The notes under the pieces: generated by a model
What the model was told of the DNA's origin: nothing
What the model saw: only the letters and a program-made list of their open reading frames with translations
Database searches by the model: none
Program-made: the position numbers and the translations under genes
From: Candidatus Saccharibacteria bacterium UBA3304
Lineage (GTDB): Bacteria; Patescibacteriota; Saccharimonadia; Saccharimonadales; Saccharimonadaceae
DNA length: 28,980 nt
Direction of reading: 5' to 3'
Assembly (NCBI GenBank): GCA_002361425.1
Contig: DESW01000004.1
Coordinates: 1 to 28,980 of the forward strand
Shown: positions 13,919 to 21,782 of the stretch, in pieces
Position numbering within the stretch: the stretch's first letter is position 1
How the letters are laid out: each line of letters opens with the position of its first letter

Positions 13919-14845
13919 CTATGAGTTGCGGCGAATGCCCTGGAGCAAAGTCTCAAAATCGTTACGATAAACCTCTGCATCCATCTGGAAGACAGCGGTC
14001 TTATCGTTAACCTTAATAAGAACAATTACGCCATTCATCTCTTTCTCGATCTCACCTTCGAGGCGGCTACCGGTAATATTGTCACCTGCGCTAAAGGCGG
14101 ACGAAGTCATCTTACCATTATTAATCTTTGACTGATAAGTCTTCAAGACTGTATCGTACTGGCGGTTAAGAATCGAGAAACGAAGTGCAAAACGAGAATT
14201 CTTATCTTTAATTGGGTCTACCTGGGATGGGCGGAAGTAGGCCTTGTAATCGGTATTATTCGTACCGTCGCTTTCTACATAGACGCTCCAAGTCTTTGGA
14301 TACTGGAAGCTGATTGAACCGTAATCACTTGGGCCAGTAAAGCTGTAGTAAGGCAACTTTTCCTGCTCTGCGAAGGATTTCTGGAGCTCTTCTTCCTTTT
14401 CTTTCACAGCCTCAGCAACTGCCAAGCCCTTCTCGGAATCATAGTTAGTCTTAAGCTCGTTGTACTGCATGAAGAAGATAACTGCGAAGACGATCGCTGC
14501 AGCAGCAATCAAACAGACGATAACAAGAATAATCGTCTCAATAAGAGTAGTGTCTTTCTTTGCTGGAGCACCAGCGGTTGCAGCAGCTGGAATTGGAGCC
14601 TGAACGCCTGGCATTCCAGGAGCTGGCATTCCAGGCATAGCTGGAGCCTGTTGAGGAGCCATCATCGGCGCAGGAGCTGCTACCGGATTTGGCATAGTAT
14701 TATTCATCGGTGCTGCGCCAGTCAAATCTTGAGCCGCAGCCTGTGCGCCCTGAAAACCAGTAGGCGTCACTACCGTATCGTTGCCGCCCATACCTTCTTG
14801 ACCAGGCATAGGAGCAAAGCCACCCATATTAGAATTCTGATCCAT
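13919..14845 (-). CDS. single-TM protein with Pro/Met/Ala-rich N-terminus and extracytoplasmic domain
   Basis: This 308-aa protein begins with about 95 residues of low-complexity Gly/Pro/Met/Ala-rich cytoplasmic sequence (PMPGQEGMGG, MPGMPAPGMPG). One TM helix lies at about 100-125 (ETIILVIVCLIAAAAIVFAVIFFM), then a short Lys/Glu coiled coil, then a globular outer domain of about 150 aa. I do not recognise the outer domain. The topology (N-in, C-out, no signal peptide) matches other Saccharibacteria-type envelope proteins in this window. The start at 14845 has TAAAAT exactly 6 nt upstream. It is monocistronic, with a terminator between it and the kinase operon. Confidence 0.82.
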   Translation of the reverse strand: MDQNSNMGGFAPMPGQEGMGGNDTVVTPTGFQGAQAAAQDLTGAAPMNNTMPNPVAAPAPMMAPQQAPAMPGMPAPGMPGVQAPIPAAATAGAPAKKDTTLIETIILVIVCLIAAAAIVFAVIFFMQYNELKTNYDSEKGLAVAEAVKEKEEELQKSFAEQEKLPYYSFTGPSDYGSISFQYPKTWSVYVESDGTNNTDYKAYFRPSQVDPIKDKNSRFALRFSILNRQYDTVLKTYQSKINNGKMTSSAFSAGDNITGSRLEGEIEKEMNGVIVLIKVNDKTAVFQMDAEVYRNDFETLLQGIRRNS

Positions 14846-14851
14846 ACTACA

Positions 14852-14857
14852 ATTTTA
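14852..14857 (-). promoter_or_regulatory. -10 box of gene 13919-14845 (leaderless)
   Basis: TAAAAT on the minus strand, exactly 6 nt before the ATG. The xseB stop lies about 28 nt upstream. Confidence 0.55.
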
Positions 14858-14884
14858 TTTTAGCTTATGCTTTTTTGCAAGAAC

Positions 14885-15076
14885 TTATTTGCTAAAATCT
14901 TCCTCAATAACCTTGATCTCGTTCTTAAGCTCAGCGAGGTCTTTCTCGATCTCCTTTGCAAGCTCAGTCATCGCTTTGTATTTCTCGCTTGCCACCTCAA
15001 GCTTGAAGTCGTCCGAATAGAACCATTCGACGCCAGCCTTTAGGTCATCAATCTTTTCGCTAATATTTTTAGCCAT
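14885..15076 (-). CDS. xseB: exodeoxyribonuclease VII small subunit
   Basis: This 63-aa helical protein has the XseB pattern, with a short FxxAxxKYxxMTELAKEIEKDLAELKNEIKVIEEDF core forming the coiled coil that binds the large subunit. It directly follows and overlaps xseA by 8 nt and has its own SD (AAAGGAG). Together with XseA it forms the ssDNA exonuclease. Confidence 0.85.
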   Translation of the reverse strand: MAKNISEKIDDLKAGVEWFYSDDFKLEVASEKYKAMTELAKEIEKDLAELKNEIKVIEEDFSK

Positions 15077-16175
15077 TTTTGCGCTCCTTTATTTTAGTTA
15101 TCTTAGCTTCAATTTCATTCTTCGCCGTCAGAATATTAATCTCGTTTCCTTCCGCCACGTCGCCGCGAATTAACGCATAGCCACGCTCGAGCACCTGCTC
15201 CGGGTTTAATTGTTCTAGTATTTTACGTTGGCCGGAAACGTCGTTTTGGAGAAGCTCGATTCTGCGCAGAATTTCGCGTCCAGCACGCACAATTTCCTGA
15301 CGATTCGCCTCTGTTATTTCGTCAATTTTCGTATTGAGCAAATTATTTATTCGTTTTATGTCAGCCCTTACATTTTCTGCAATCGCATGCCTATCTTTTG
15401 TAAGCATTTGCGCTGCGTTGGATGGCGTCGAGGCCACCACGTCTGCCGCCAAGTCACACAAGCTTTCATCGACTTCATGGCCAATACCCGTAATCACCGG
15501 AATCTTCGAAGCGGCAATTGCGCGCACAAGCGCCTCATCGTTAAAGACCGCCAAGTCATCCGCCGAACCACCGCCACGAATTACAGCAATCACATCTACT
15601 TCTCCGCGCTCATTAAAGTAATTGAGTGCACGGATAATCTGATCAGCCGCCACCATGCCCTGCACCTGTGTATGCGCCGTCAAAACAGTCAGGCCGCCCC
15701 AACGCTCGTTCAAAATCTTGCAGAAGTCCGCATAGCCTGCCGCCTGCGTGCTAGAAATCACGCCAATCTTCGTAATCTTATCTGGGAGTGGGCGCTTCTT
15801 AGCCGGATCAAATAATCCCTCAGCTGTCAGCTTCTTCTTTAGCATCTCGAGGCTCTTCTTAATACTGCCCTCACCTACCGGCGCAATCGCCTGCACGGTC
15901 AAAGAAAACTTACCCCAGTTCGTTAACTTTGGTACCGCACGCACGCGTACGCGCATGCCGTCCTCAATCGGAAATCTTAGGCCATAGACCATCATAAAAC
16001 AGCCTACGCTCGACTGTGCATCCTTTAAATCAAAGAAGACATATTTACCCTGATTAACCTTATAGCTTGCAACTTCACCCTCAACTACGACGCCAGTAAA
16101 AGCCGTCTCCATAATCTGATTACAGACTGCCTGAAAGTCTGAAACCGAGTAGACTTGTTGCGGATTATTTTCCAT
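15069..16175 (-). CDS. xseA: exodeoxyribonuclease VII large subunit
   Basis: This 368-aa catalytic subunit degrades ssDNA to short oligonucleotides. It has an N-terminal OB fold (about 5-100: VSDFQAVCNQIMETAFTGVVVEGEVASYK). The nuclease core contains KIGVISSTQAAGYADF, VIAVIRGGGSADDLAVFNDEALVRAIA, PVITGIGHEVDESLCDLAADVVASTPSNAAQML, and a helical C-terminus. It is shorter than many homologs (about 400-450 aa) through a compact coiled-coil part. It overlaps the upstream membrane-protein gene by 11 nt and xseB downstream by 8 nt. Confidence 0.95.
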   Translation of the reverse strand: MENNPQQVYSVSDFQAVCNQIMETAFTGVVVEGEVASYKVNQGKYVFFDLKDAQSSVGCFMMVYGLRFPIEDGMRVRVRAVPKLTNWGKFSLTVQAIAPVGEGSIKKSLEMLKKKLTAEGLFDPAKKRPLPDKITKIGVISSTQAAGYADFCKILNERWGGLTVLTAHTQVQGMVAADQIIRALNYFNERGEVDVIAVIRGGGSADDLAVFNDEALVRAIAASKIPVITGIGHEVDESLCDLAADVVASTPSNAAQMLTKDRHAIAENVRADIKRINNLLNTKIDEITEANRQEIVRAGREILRRIELLQNDVSGQRKILEQLNPEQVLERGYALIRGDVAEGNEINILTAKNEIEAKITKIKERKNG

Positions 16176-17250
16176 TCTTATCTACCTTGAATTTATCTTT
16201 ACGGCTCATCAAAGCATGCTGATAGAAGCCCCAGCCACTAAGAATCGTACCAAGCAATACACAGATGCGCGTTACAATTACCGTAATCACAGCCACCGAT
16301 GGATTCACGCCCGTTGCGACCATAATGAGCACCATTGCGCCCTCATAGCCGCCGAGACCACCCGGCGTCACCATAACCGTGCCAACTACGCTCGCAACAC
16401 CTTCTGCGATCATAATCTGCGGCAAAATCTCCGGATGGCCGAGCGAGCACGCCACTACCCAATAGGTCGCAAGCTCCAGAAATGAATAAAATGCACCCCA
16501 GATTACCGGCTTCCAAAGCACCTTCTTATTCTTTTTTAGCTCTAGATAGTCGCCACGCAAATCACCGAAGAAATTTGCTACGCTATTATCTTTGAGATAT
16601 TTGCGCTTCTTACCGCGCGAAATCTTACGCACAAGACCGTTCACGAACTTCGTCGCCTTCTCTGATAGCCAATCAATATTCTTCTGCTTGCGCACGATGA
16701 GCCAGACTGTTAGGATTACCATCTGAATACCTAACGCAATCAATGCCGCTAAACCTAAGGTCCAGTGCTTACCCGGTAATACGCAACCCGCAATCAAAAC
16801 AATTGCAATCGCAATAAAGGTCTGCGCCGTATTTGCAAGCGCACAAATACCGTAGCGCAAAACATGGATAAAGCTAATCTGACCAGCCGTTATGCCGAGA
16901 TCTTTCAAGCGCCAAATCAGATAGGCGAGACCACTCGCGCCGCCACTTGGCAACGCATGGTTAACGAAGTTAATTTCAAGCGAGATACGCGTCAATTTCG
17001 CCTGCGTCATCTTAAATCCTTTGCGCTGACGCAAAAACGCAAAGTAAATCTGCCCCGCCGCATAATACATCATGATCTGCTCAGGGATTAATAGTAAAAG
17101 AATCCACGGATTCAAGTGTTGGAAGGAATAAACCAACGCATCCCACATTGGCATCATTTCGCCGTTAAGCTCAACTTCCCCAGAAAATGCCTGATAGCCA
17201 ATAAAGGCCACCAAAACCAAAGTAATTACACTTAAAACCTTCTTTAACAT
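16165..17250 (-). CDS. YbhN/UPF0104-type flippase-like membrane protein
   Basis: This 361-aa polytopic membrane protein has about eight TM helices. It carries the family hallmarks NHALPSGGASGLAYLIW (residues 97-113) and VTPGGLGGYEGAMVLIM near the C-terminus. These are shared with the transmembrane part of lysylphosphatidylglycerol synthase / AglD-related proteins, thought to move lipid-linked substrates. The exact substrate cannot be inferred. ATG 17250 is preceded by AAAAAGGAT and an extended -10 TGATATACT, and is divergent from the methyltransferase. It is the first gene of an operon with xseA-xseB, an odd functional pairing that may be only positional. Confidence 0.88.
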   Translation of the reverse strand: MLKKVLSVITLVLVAFIGYQAFSGEVELNGEMMPMWDALVYSFQHLNPWILLLLIPEQIMMYYAAGQIYFAFLRQRKGFKMTQAKLTRISLEINFVNHALPSGGASGLAYLIWRLKDLGITAGQISFIHVLRYGICALANTAQTFIAIAIVLIAGCVLPGKHWTLGLAALIALGIQMVILTVWLIVRKQKNIDWLSEKATKFVNGLVRKISRGKKRKYLKDNSVANFFGDLRGDYLELKKNKKVLWKPVIWGAFYSFLELATYWVVACSLGHPEILPQIMIAEGVASVVGTVMVTPGGLGGYEGAMVLIMVATGVNPSVAVITVIVTRICVLLGTILSGWGFYQHALMSRKDKFKVDKNGK

Positions 17251-17259
17251 ATCCTTTTT

Positions 17260-17268
17260 AGTATATCA
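17260..17268 (-). promoter_or_regulatory. extended -10 promoter of the YbhN-type/xseAB operon
   Basis: TGATATACT on the minus strand, hexamer at 17265-17260. Predicted +1 is about 17253, a 3-nt leader. It is about 20 bp from the divergent -10 at 17287. Confidence 0.6.
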
Positions 17269-17286
17269 TTTTCGCGCCGTTTAAGG

Positions 17287-17292
17287 TATAAT
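17287..17292 (+). promoter_or_regulatory. -10 box of the methyltransferase gene
   Basis: TATAAT, 8 nt before ATG 17301. Predicted +1 is 17299, so the mRNA is nearly leaderless. Confidence 0.6.
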
Positions 17293-17300
17293 TTAAGGGT

Positions 17301-18416
17301 ATGCAATATCTTGTCGTGCTCGGTCGTGAAGCCAAAATTTCCCTCGCGGAACTCGAGGCACTTTTTTCGTCCAGCAAAGTCAAGCAAGTTGCACCAAATC
17401 TCGCAATCGTGACCGCCAAATACGTCGATATTAATCGCCTCGGCGGCTCACTCAAGGTCGCGAGAGTTCTTGACGAATCTCCTACCGACTACCTTAGCCA
17501 ACTACCAGAAGGCAAGATTACTCTTGGCGTCAGCGATTATTCCCCTAAAGCCAGCCAAAAATCCGCTTGGGTACTCGCACTAAAATACAAGAATCTTCTA
17601 AAGCGCCACGGCCGCAATGTCCGCCTTATTCCAGGCAAATCCGCAACAATTTCTAGCGCTACCGCACATCATAACCAGCTCGGCGAAAAGCTCAATCATA
17701 TCGAACTTATCAAGTTCGGCGACACTTTCGCCACCTCTACTGGCACTCAGAACATCACTGCCTACGCCAAGCGCGATCAGGCTCGCCCTGCCCGCGACGC
17801 TTTCGTCGGCATGCTTCCACCAAAACTTGCCCAGATTCTTATCAACCTCGCCACTGGCGGCGCCAAATCCGGCCGTCTCCTCGATCCATTCTGCGGTACT
17901 GGCGTCGTTCTCCAAGAGGCTTCCCTTATGGGTTACCAAGTCTACGGCACCGATCTTTCAGACAAAATGATTAGCTACTCCGAACGTAACCTCTCCTGGC
18001 TCGCCGGACGTTATTCCGATATCAATCAAAAGCCTCAGCTCGAAGAAGGCGACGCTACCTCACATCAGTGGAAACCAGCACCAGACTTCATCGCTAGCGA
18101 AATCTACCTCGGTCATCCAATGTCTCAGCCACCAGCTGAGATCAAATTCCGCACCGAAAAAGAGAACTCCGAAGCTCTATTAACTAGCTTCCTCAAGAAC
18201 CTCGCACCGCAAATCACCAGCGGCACAACCGTCGCTCTCGCCATCCCTGCCTGGCTCCGTCAAAACGGCAAATATTCCGGCCTCGATATTCTTGACAGAT
18301 TAGAGGGTCTTGGGTATAATTTAACAAAGTATCGATACGCTTCTTTTGATGACCTCTTATATTACCGAGAGGGCCAAATCGTTGCGCGTCAAATAATAGT
18401 ATTAAGGAAAAAGTAA
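17301..18416 (+). CDS. TRM11/Trm-G10-like RNA methyltransferase with variant catalytic motif
   Basis: This 371-aa protein has an N-terminal region (1 to about 165) like the RNA-binding part of TRM11-type enzymes, starting MQYLVVLGREAKISLAELEALF. A Rossmann methyltransferase domain follows, with the SAM motif LLDPFCGTGVVLQEASLMGYQVYGTDLSDKM. Where the family has the catalytic (D/N)PPY-type motif IV, this protein reads SEIYLGHP, so the target or mechanism may differ from N2-guanine methylation. I infer a role in tRNA/RNA modification. The start has TATAAT 8 nt upstream. A consensus promoter for rpmA lies inside its last 125 nt. Confidence 0.84.
   Translation: MQYLVVLGREAKISLAELEALFSSSKVKQVAPNLAIVTAKYVDINRLGGSLKVARVLDESPTDYLSQLPEGKITLGVSDYSPKASQKSAWVLALKYKNLLKRHGRNVRLIPGKSATISSATAHHNQLGEKLNHIELIKFGDTFATSTGTQNITAYAKRDQARPARDAFVGMLPPKLAQILINLATGGAKSGRLLDPFCGTGVVLQEASLMGYQVYGTDLSDKMISYSERNLSWLAGRYSDINQKPQLEEGDATSHQWKPAPDFIASEIYLGHPMSQPPAEIKFRTEKENSEALLTSFLKNLAPQITSGTTVALAIPAWLRQNGKYSGLDILDRLEGLGYNLTKYRYASFDDLLYYREGQIVARQIIVLRKK
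18292..18320 (+). promoter_or_regulatory. perfect-consensus promoter for rpmA inside the methyltransferase gene
   Basis: TTGACA (18292-18297), a 17-nt spacer and TATAAT (18315-18320), all consensus. Predicted +1 is about 18327, giving an rpmA leader of about 93 nt that runs through the end of the upstream gene. Confidence 0.85.
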
Positions 18417-18419
18417 AGT

Positions 18420-18698
18420 ATGTCACATGTCAAAGCTGGTGGTACCAGTAAAAACATCCACAACAATGCTGGCCAACGCCTCGGCGTCAAGCGCTTTGGT
18501 GGCCAGACCGTAAAGACCGGTGAAGTTCTCGTTCGCCAGACCGGCGCAACCAAGCTCGCAGGCCCAGGCACCTTCATGAGCCGCAATTTCACGATTCATG
18601 CTGCCATCGATGGCAAGGTTGTCTTCGTTAAGACTAAGAAGAGCCACTTCTCTGGCAAGAGCGTTCGCCGCACCCGCGTCGAAGTTCACGCTGCTTAA
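18420..18698 (+). CDS. rpmA: 50S ribosomal protein bL27
   Basis: This 92-aa ribosomal protein is located at the peptidyl-transferase centre. The N-terminus MSHVKAGGTSKN...GQRLGVKRFGGQ matches bL27 closely, and there is no Firmicutes-type cleavable extension. It starts 3 nt after the methyltransferase stop, with AAGGA 14 nt upstream. Expression is probably driven by the consensus promoter inside the previous gene. It is not next to rplU, which lies about 4.4 kb away on the opposite strand. Confidence 0.97.
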   Translation: MSHVKAGGTSKNIHNNAGQRLGVKRFGGQTVKTGEVLVRQTGATKLAGPGTFMSRNFTIHAAIDGKVVFVKTKKSHFSGKSVRRTRVEVHAA

Positions 18699-18710
18699 TT
18701 TAGCAACATC

Positions 18711-18741
18711 AAAAAATCTCCTCTCAATGAGGAGATTTTTT
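18711..18741. terminator. bidirectional terminator, rpmA / EEP hydrolase
   Basis: Perfect stem AAAAAATCTCCTC / GAGGAGATTTTTT between convergent genes ending at 18698 (+) and 18742 (-). Confidence 0.92.
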
Positions 18742-19485
18742 CTATAGCTCAATCTCTACGCTTACTGCCGCATGGTCGGAAACTAGCTCTTTATGAACCT
18801 CAAAGTTCGACCATTTAATACCGTCGCTAATCAAGATATGATCACAGGCCACGTCTTTTACGAACTTAAGATTCATCAGGGTCTGCTTCGTGCCAGTCTC
18901 TACTGTCAAATCGGTCAAGAAATCCAGCTCGCGCATCGCTGGCGCCTCCGCAATCACGTTCAAATCACCACACATCAGGGCTGGGCCTTTTTCATCACGT
19001 AATGTATCGGCTACGACCTTCATGCAACGAACTGTCTCTTCGTTGCCAAGCGGGTCTCTCTGCCAATATCCATGGTGCGCTAAAACCGTTAGCCCATTCG
19101 CGAGCTTCACTTTCAGCGCATACCACGCCTGGTTATCATCAGCACCATTCTTGTTCGAGAAGGCAGACTTCGGATTGTATTTACCGTGCGTTAAAATCGT
19201 CTCGATATTCTCGATCGGATAGCGACTTAAAATCACATTGCCCTGTTCCATCGTGGCCTTACCGCCAAGCAACTCAACACCATAATTAGAAACGCGCGCA
19301 TCATATTCCAAACCACTAGCCGCTTTCAAATCTTCAACCGTATCAACAAAATAGCCCAAGAAGTCATCATTGTCGCTCCAAACTGCTTCCTGGAAACAGA
19401 TAATATCATATTCATTCTCGCGCAAAAAACGCGTCAGAGCGCCTTTCATACGCCCAGTCCAAACATTCAATTGCAAAACTCTCAT
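18742..19485 (-). CDS. endonuclease/exonuclease/phosphatase (EEP) family hydrolase
   Basis: This 247-aa protein has the EEP fold: MRVLQLNVWTG at the start, metal ligand Glu in CFQEAVW (about residue 33), an AHHGYW segment, CGDLNVIAEAP near the middle and a C-terminal SDHAAV catalytic His. The substrate (nucleic acid, nucleotide or phospholipid) cannot be told. It lacks the DNA-binding features of the ExoIII paralog at 5215-6006. ATG 19485 lies exactly 6 nt after the extended -10 TGCTAAAAT, so it is leaderless. Confidence 0.88.
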   Translation of the reverse strand: MRVLQLNVWTGRMKGALTRFLRENEYDIICFQEAVWSDNDDFLGYFVDTVEDLKAASGLEYDARVSNYGVELLGGKATMEQGNVILSRYPIENIETILTHGKYNPKSAFSNKNGADDNQAWYALKVKLANGLTVLAHHGYWQRDPLGNEETVRCMKVVADTLRDEKGPALMCGDLNVIAEAPAMRELDFLTDLTVETGTKQTLMNLKFVKDVACDHILISDGIKWSNFEVHKELVSDHAAVSVEIEL

Positions 19486-19491
19486 GCCTTT

Positions 19492-19500
19492 ATTTTAGCA
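19492..19500 (-). promoter_or_regulatory. extended -10 promoter of the EEP hydrolase (leaderless)
   Basis: TGCTAAAAT on the minus strand, hexamer at 19497-19492, 6 nt before the ATG. It overlaps the holA stop region at 19503. Confidence 0.65.
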
Positions 19501-19502
19501 TG

Positions 19503-20114
19503 CTAGAGGCTAGCGATTTTAAGCAACGCCATCTTTATCAGCGTCCACGGTTCAATGCCGGTCGACTTCATGTTCACGTCAGCTTCAGCCAAAATCTTCA
19601 AAGTCTTCGCCGCCTTCGCATTGTTATACTGCAGTTTCTTTATTGCCTGCGAAACCATCAAGCCCATAAACATATATGGATCATTTGTTTGTTCAATTTT
19701 TTCGCACATTTTTACGGCGCTATTATCCCCGCGCATCGCTGCATCTAAGATGTCAAAAACTAATTTATTGTTCGGATCTTCCGCAGCCGCAAATTCTTTA
19801 AACTCAACGTTCTTATTTTTGCTCAAAGCCTTATAAGCCGCCGAGCGCTTGTCGAGTTTCGTCTCCCATAAAACAATGTCATGCGGACAATCGTCCACGA
19901 AATTCGGCACCATCTCCCAGCATTCTTTATTAGCAGACAAATCCTTCACGAGAATCGTGCGCTTCTCGCCAAACAACGACGTGCCGAGAAAGACCGAAGC
20001 CATGTCACTCGTCGTCAAATTCTCTGCCTCAATCACTTCGTAATCGACACCAAACAATCTATCGATTGCTTTGCGTGCCTTAATACGATCTTCACCGTAA
20101 AACACTTTTATCAT
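19503..20114 (-). CDS. holA: DNA polymerase III delta subunit-like (clamp loader), short
   Basis: This 203-aa protein begins MIKVFYGEDRIKARKAIDRLF, the 'YGeD' start of the HolA delta subunit. It continues with LGTSLFGEKRTILVKDL and FDKR-like KLDKRSAAYKAL, then a helical C-terminal part. Delta opens the beta clamp in the clamp loader. It is much shorter than the usual ~330-340 aa, so the collar domain is reduced. The start ATG 20114 overlaps the fpg TGA (ATGA); the longer in-frame extension lies inside fpg and is rejected. Confidence 0.8.
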   Translation of the reverse strand: MIKVFYGEDRIKARKAIDRLFGVDYEVIEAENLTTSDMASVFLGTSLFGEKRTILVKDLSANKECWEMVPNFVDDCPHDIVLWETKLDKRSAAYKALSKNKNVEFKEFAAAEDPNNKLVFDILDAAMRGDNSAVKMCEKIEQTNDPYMFMGLMVSQAIKKLQYNNAKAAKTLKILAEADVNMKSTGIEPWTLIKMALLKIASL

Positions 20115-20959
20115 TTCTGACATCCTTCGCAATAATGTGTGCCACGCCCAGCCGTACGTGTCTTCAAAATCTCGCCACCACAACGCGGGCACTCTTGCCC
20201 TTCGCGACGAAACACCTTGGCAAATTTCTCGAGATAATTACCGCGTGTACCATCCGCCTTTACATAGTCTTTCATTGTCGAACCACCGCTATCGATTGAC
20301 GCCTGCATTACTGAGCAAAGCCCTTCTAATAGCTTATCTGCTTCTTTACGTTTCAAGTCGCCGCACTTACGCCATGGCAAAATCTCCGCATAAAAACATC
20401 CTTCATCAGCATAAATATTGCCGACGCCAGCGATATTATGTTGATCTAGAATTACCGCCTTTACAGGTGAATTCTGGTGCCTTTGCAGCATCTCCCAGAA
20501 ATCTTTTGGCTTCATATCCCACGGCTCTGCACCAAGGCTATTCAAAAACTTGTCCGTAGCCAAATCCAGTTTATCCATTACCGCCCAAAAACCAAACTTG
20601 CGCAAATCATTAAAATACAGATGCGTCCCGTCACTTAAGTCTACATAAATACGCGTAAAGCGCCCTGGCATCTCCTCATGAAAACTCTCGTCCGGATGCC
20701 CTGCCGCAAAACGCTCTAAGCCATCATGGATCATCTGACCAGTCATGCGCAAATGTACCATAACCGTCAGTTTGTTTTTAAGCCTAATTAATAGAGCTTT
20801 GCCGCGCCTATCGATACCGACAATTTCCTGCCCCTCAATTAGTTCCGGCTTGCCACGAAAACTCTTTTCGCACAAAATATGTACTTTAGAAATTTTCTTA
20901 CCAACAATACACTTTTCGAGACCGCGCTTAATCGTCTCAACTTCTGGCAACTCCGGCAT
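20111..20959 (-). CDS. fpg: formamidopyrimidine-DNA glycosylase
   Basis: This 282-aa bifunctional glycosylase/AP lyase removes oxidised purines. The mature N-terminus is Pro2-Glu3 (MPELPEVETIKRGL); Pro2 is the catalytic nucleophile, which by itself forces the start at 20959 rather than upstream. Lys54 (RRGKALLIRL) and a C-terminal zinc finger (CPRCGG...CEGCQK) are present. ATG lies exactly 6 nt after TATAAT (20971-20966), and the stop codon of the upstream CPBP gene is inside that -10 box. It is coupled to holA by ATGA. Confidence 0.97.
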   Translation of the reverse strand: MPELPEVETIKRGLEKCIVGKKISKVHILCEKSFRGKPELIEGQEIVGIDRRGKALLIRLKNKLTVMVHLRMTGQMIHDGLERFAAGHPDESFHEEMPGRFTRIYVDLSDGTHLYFNDLRKFGFWAVMDKLDLATDKFLNSLGAEPWDMKPKDFWEMLQRHQNSPVKAVILDQHNIAGVGNIYADEGCFYAEILPWRKCGDLKRKEADKLLEGLCSVMQASIDSGGSTMKDYVKADGTRGNYLEKFAKVFRREGQECPRCGGEILKTRTAGRGTHYCEGCQK

Positions 20960-20965
20960 ATCTCT

Positions 20966-20971
20966 ATTATA
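20966..20971 (-). promoter_or_regulatory. -10 box of fpg (leaderless), overlapping the CPBP stop codon
   Basis: TATAAT on the minus strand, exactly 6 nt before ATG 20959. The CPBP TAA (20969-20967) is contained in it. Confidence 0.7.
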
Positions 20972-21782
20972 TGACAAACAAGAAGTAGAATGCGACGCCG
21001 TTTTTAATCATATGAAGCAGTACACCCGCCCAAATCGTACCCGTAAACTCGCGCAAAATACACATACAAATGCTCATCGCAAACACTGTCACGCCAACAT
21101 TCCATTGACCATGCATAATACCGAACAACACCGATACGATTAACATTGCTGGTAGTGCTGGCATCCTAAAGCGCAACTTACCATATAGCCAACCACGGAA
21201 GATAATCTCTTCGCACAATGGTGCCAAAATCACCAAACAGGCAAATGCCATTACGAAATCACTGAATTGATAGAGGTTATTGTAGCCAACCTCTTGTACC
21301 TGCTCCCAGTTTACATCCGGCAACAACGCTTTCATCGTAAGCGTCAATGCGCCCGCCGCAAACAAAGAGACAGCAAAGCCAATTGGCGCCAATAATATAT
21401 CCGTCCAAGTCGGCAAACCGCGCATACCTATTTCATCGCGCGTAGTCTTATACTTCAATACCTTCCAAGGCACAAATACTGCAACGAATAGCGCCGCCGC
21501 ATAGACTATCACCTGATAAACTGCATTCGTCACATTCGAAGTTAGACTATCCTCTGGGAGGATCTTAACTAACAGGAATGCAATCGCATATTGCACAGCG
21601 AATAAAACCAAGCCTATCCACGCTGCCAACCCTAAGCCAAACAGTGCCAGAAAGAAGATTTTCCAACCCCTGCTTCGCTTGGTTTTCTTCTGAATCTTCT
21701 TGCTCAGCTCAGCTACTTTTTTCTCCAACGCGGTCGGCTTATCAGAAATCTTTGCAACCTCTACAGACTTCTTCTCTGTCAT
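20967..21782 (-). CDS. CPBP-family intramembrane metalloprotease
   Basis: This 271-aa protein has a charged N-terminal cytoplasmic region (1 to about 45) and about six to eight TM helices. It carries the CPBP/Abi signature EEIIFRGWLYGKL (motif 1), FGIMHGQWN (motif 2, His) and HMIKNGVAFYF (motif 3). This family includes CAAX prenyl endopeptidase-like proteases and bacteriocin-immunity proteins. The substrate is unknown. It is translationally coupled to rseP, sharing one base in TAATG at 21782, so two intramembrane proteases are made together. Confidence 0.9.
   Translation of the reverse strand: MTEKKSVEVAKISDKPTALEKKVAELSKKIQKKTKRSRGWKIFFLALFGLGLAAWIGLVLFAVQYAIAFLLVKILPEDSLTSNVTNAVYQVIVYAAALFVAVFVPWKVLKYKTTRDEIGMRGLPTWTDILLAPIGFAVSLFAAGALTLTMKALLPDVNWEQVQEVGYNNLYQFSDFVMAFACLVILAPLCEEIIFRGWLYGKLRFRMPALPAMLIVSVLFGIMHGQWNVGVTVFAMSICMCILREFTGTIWAGVLLHMIKNGVAFYFLFVI

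Noticed and set aside
15228..15815. 195-aa plus-strand open frame
   Set aside because: Lies entirely antisense to xseA, which is unambiguous.
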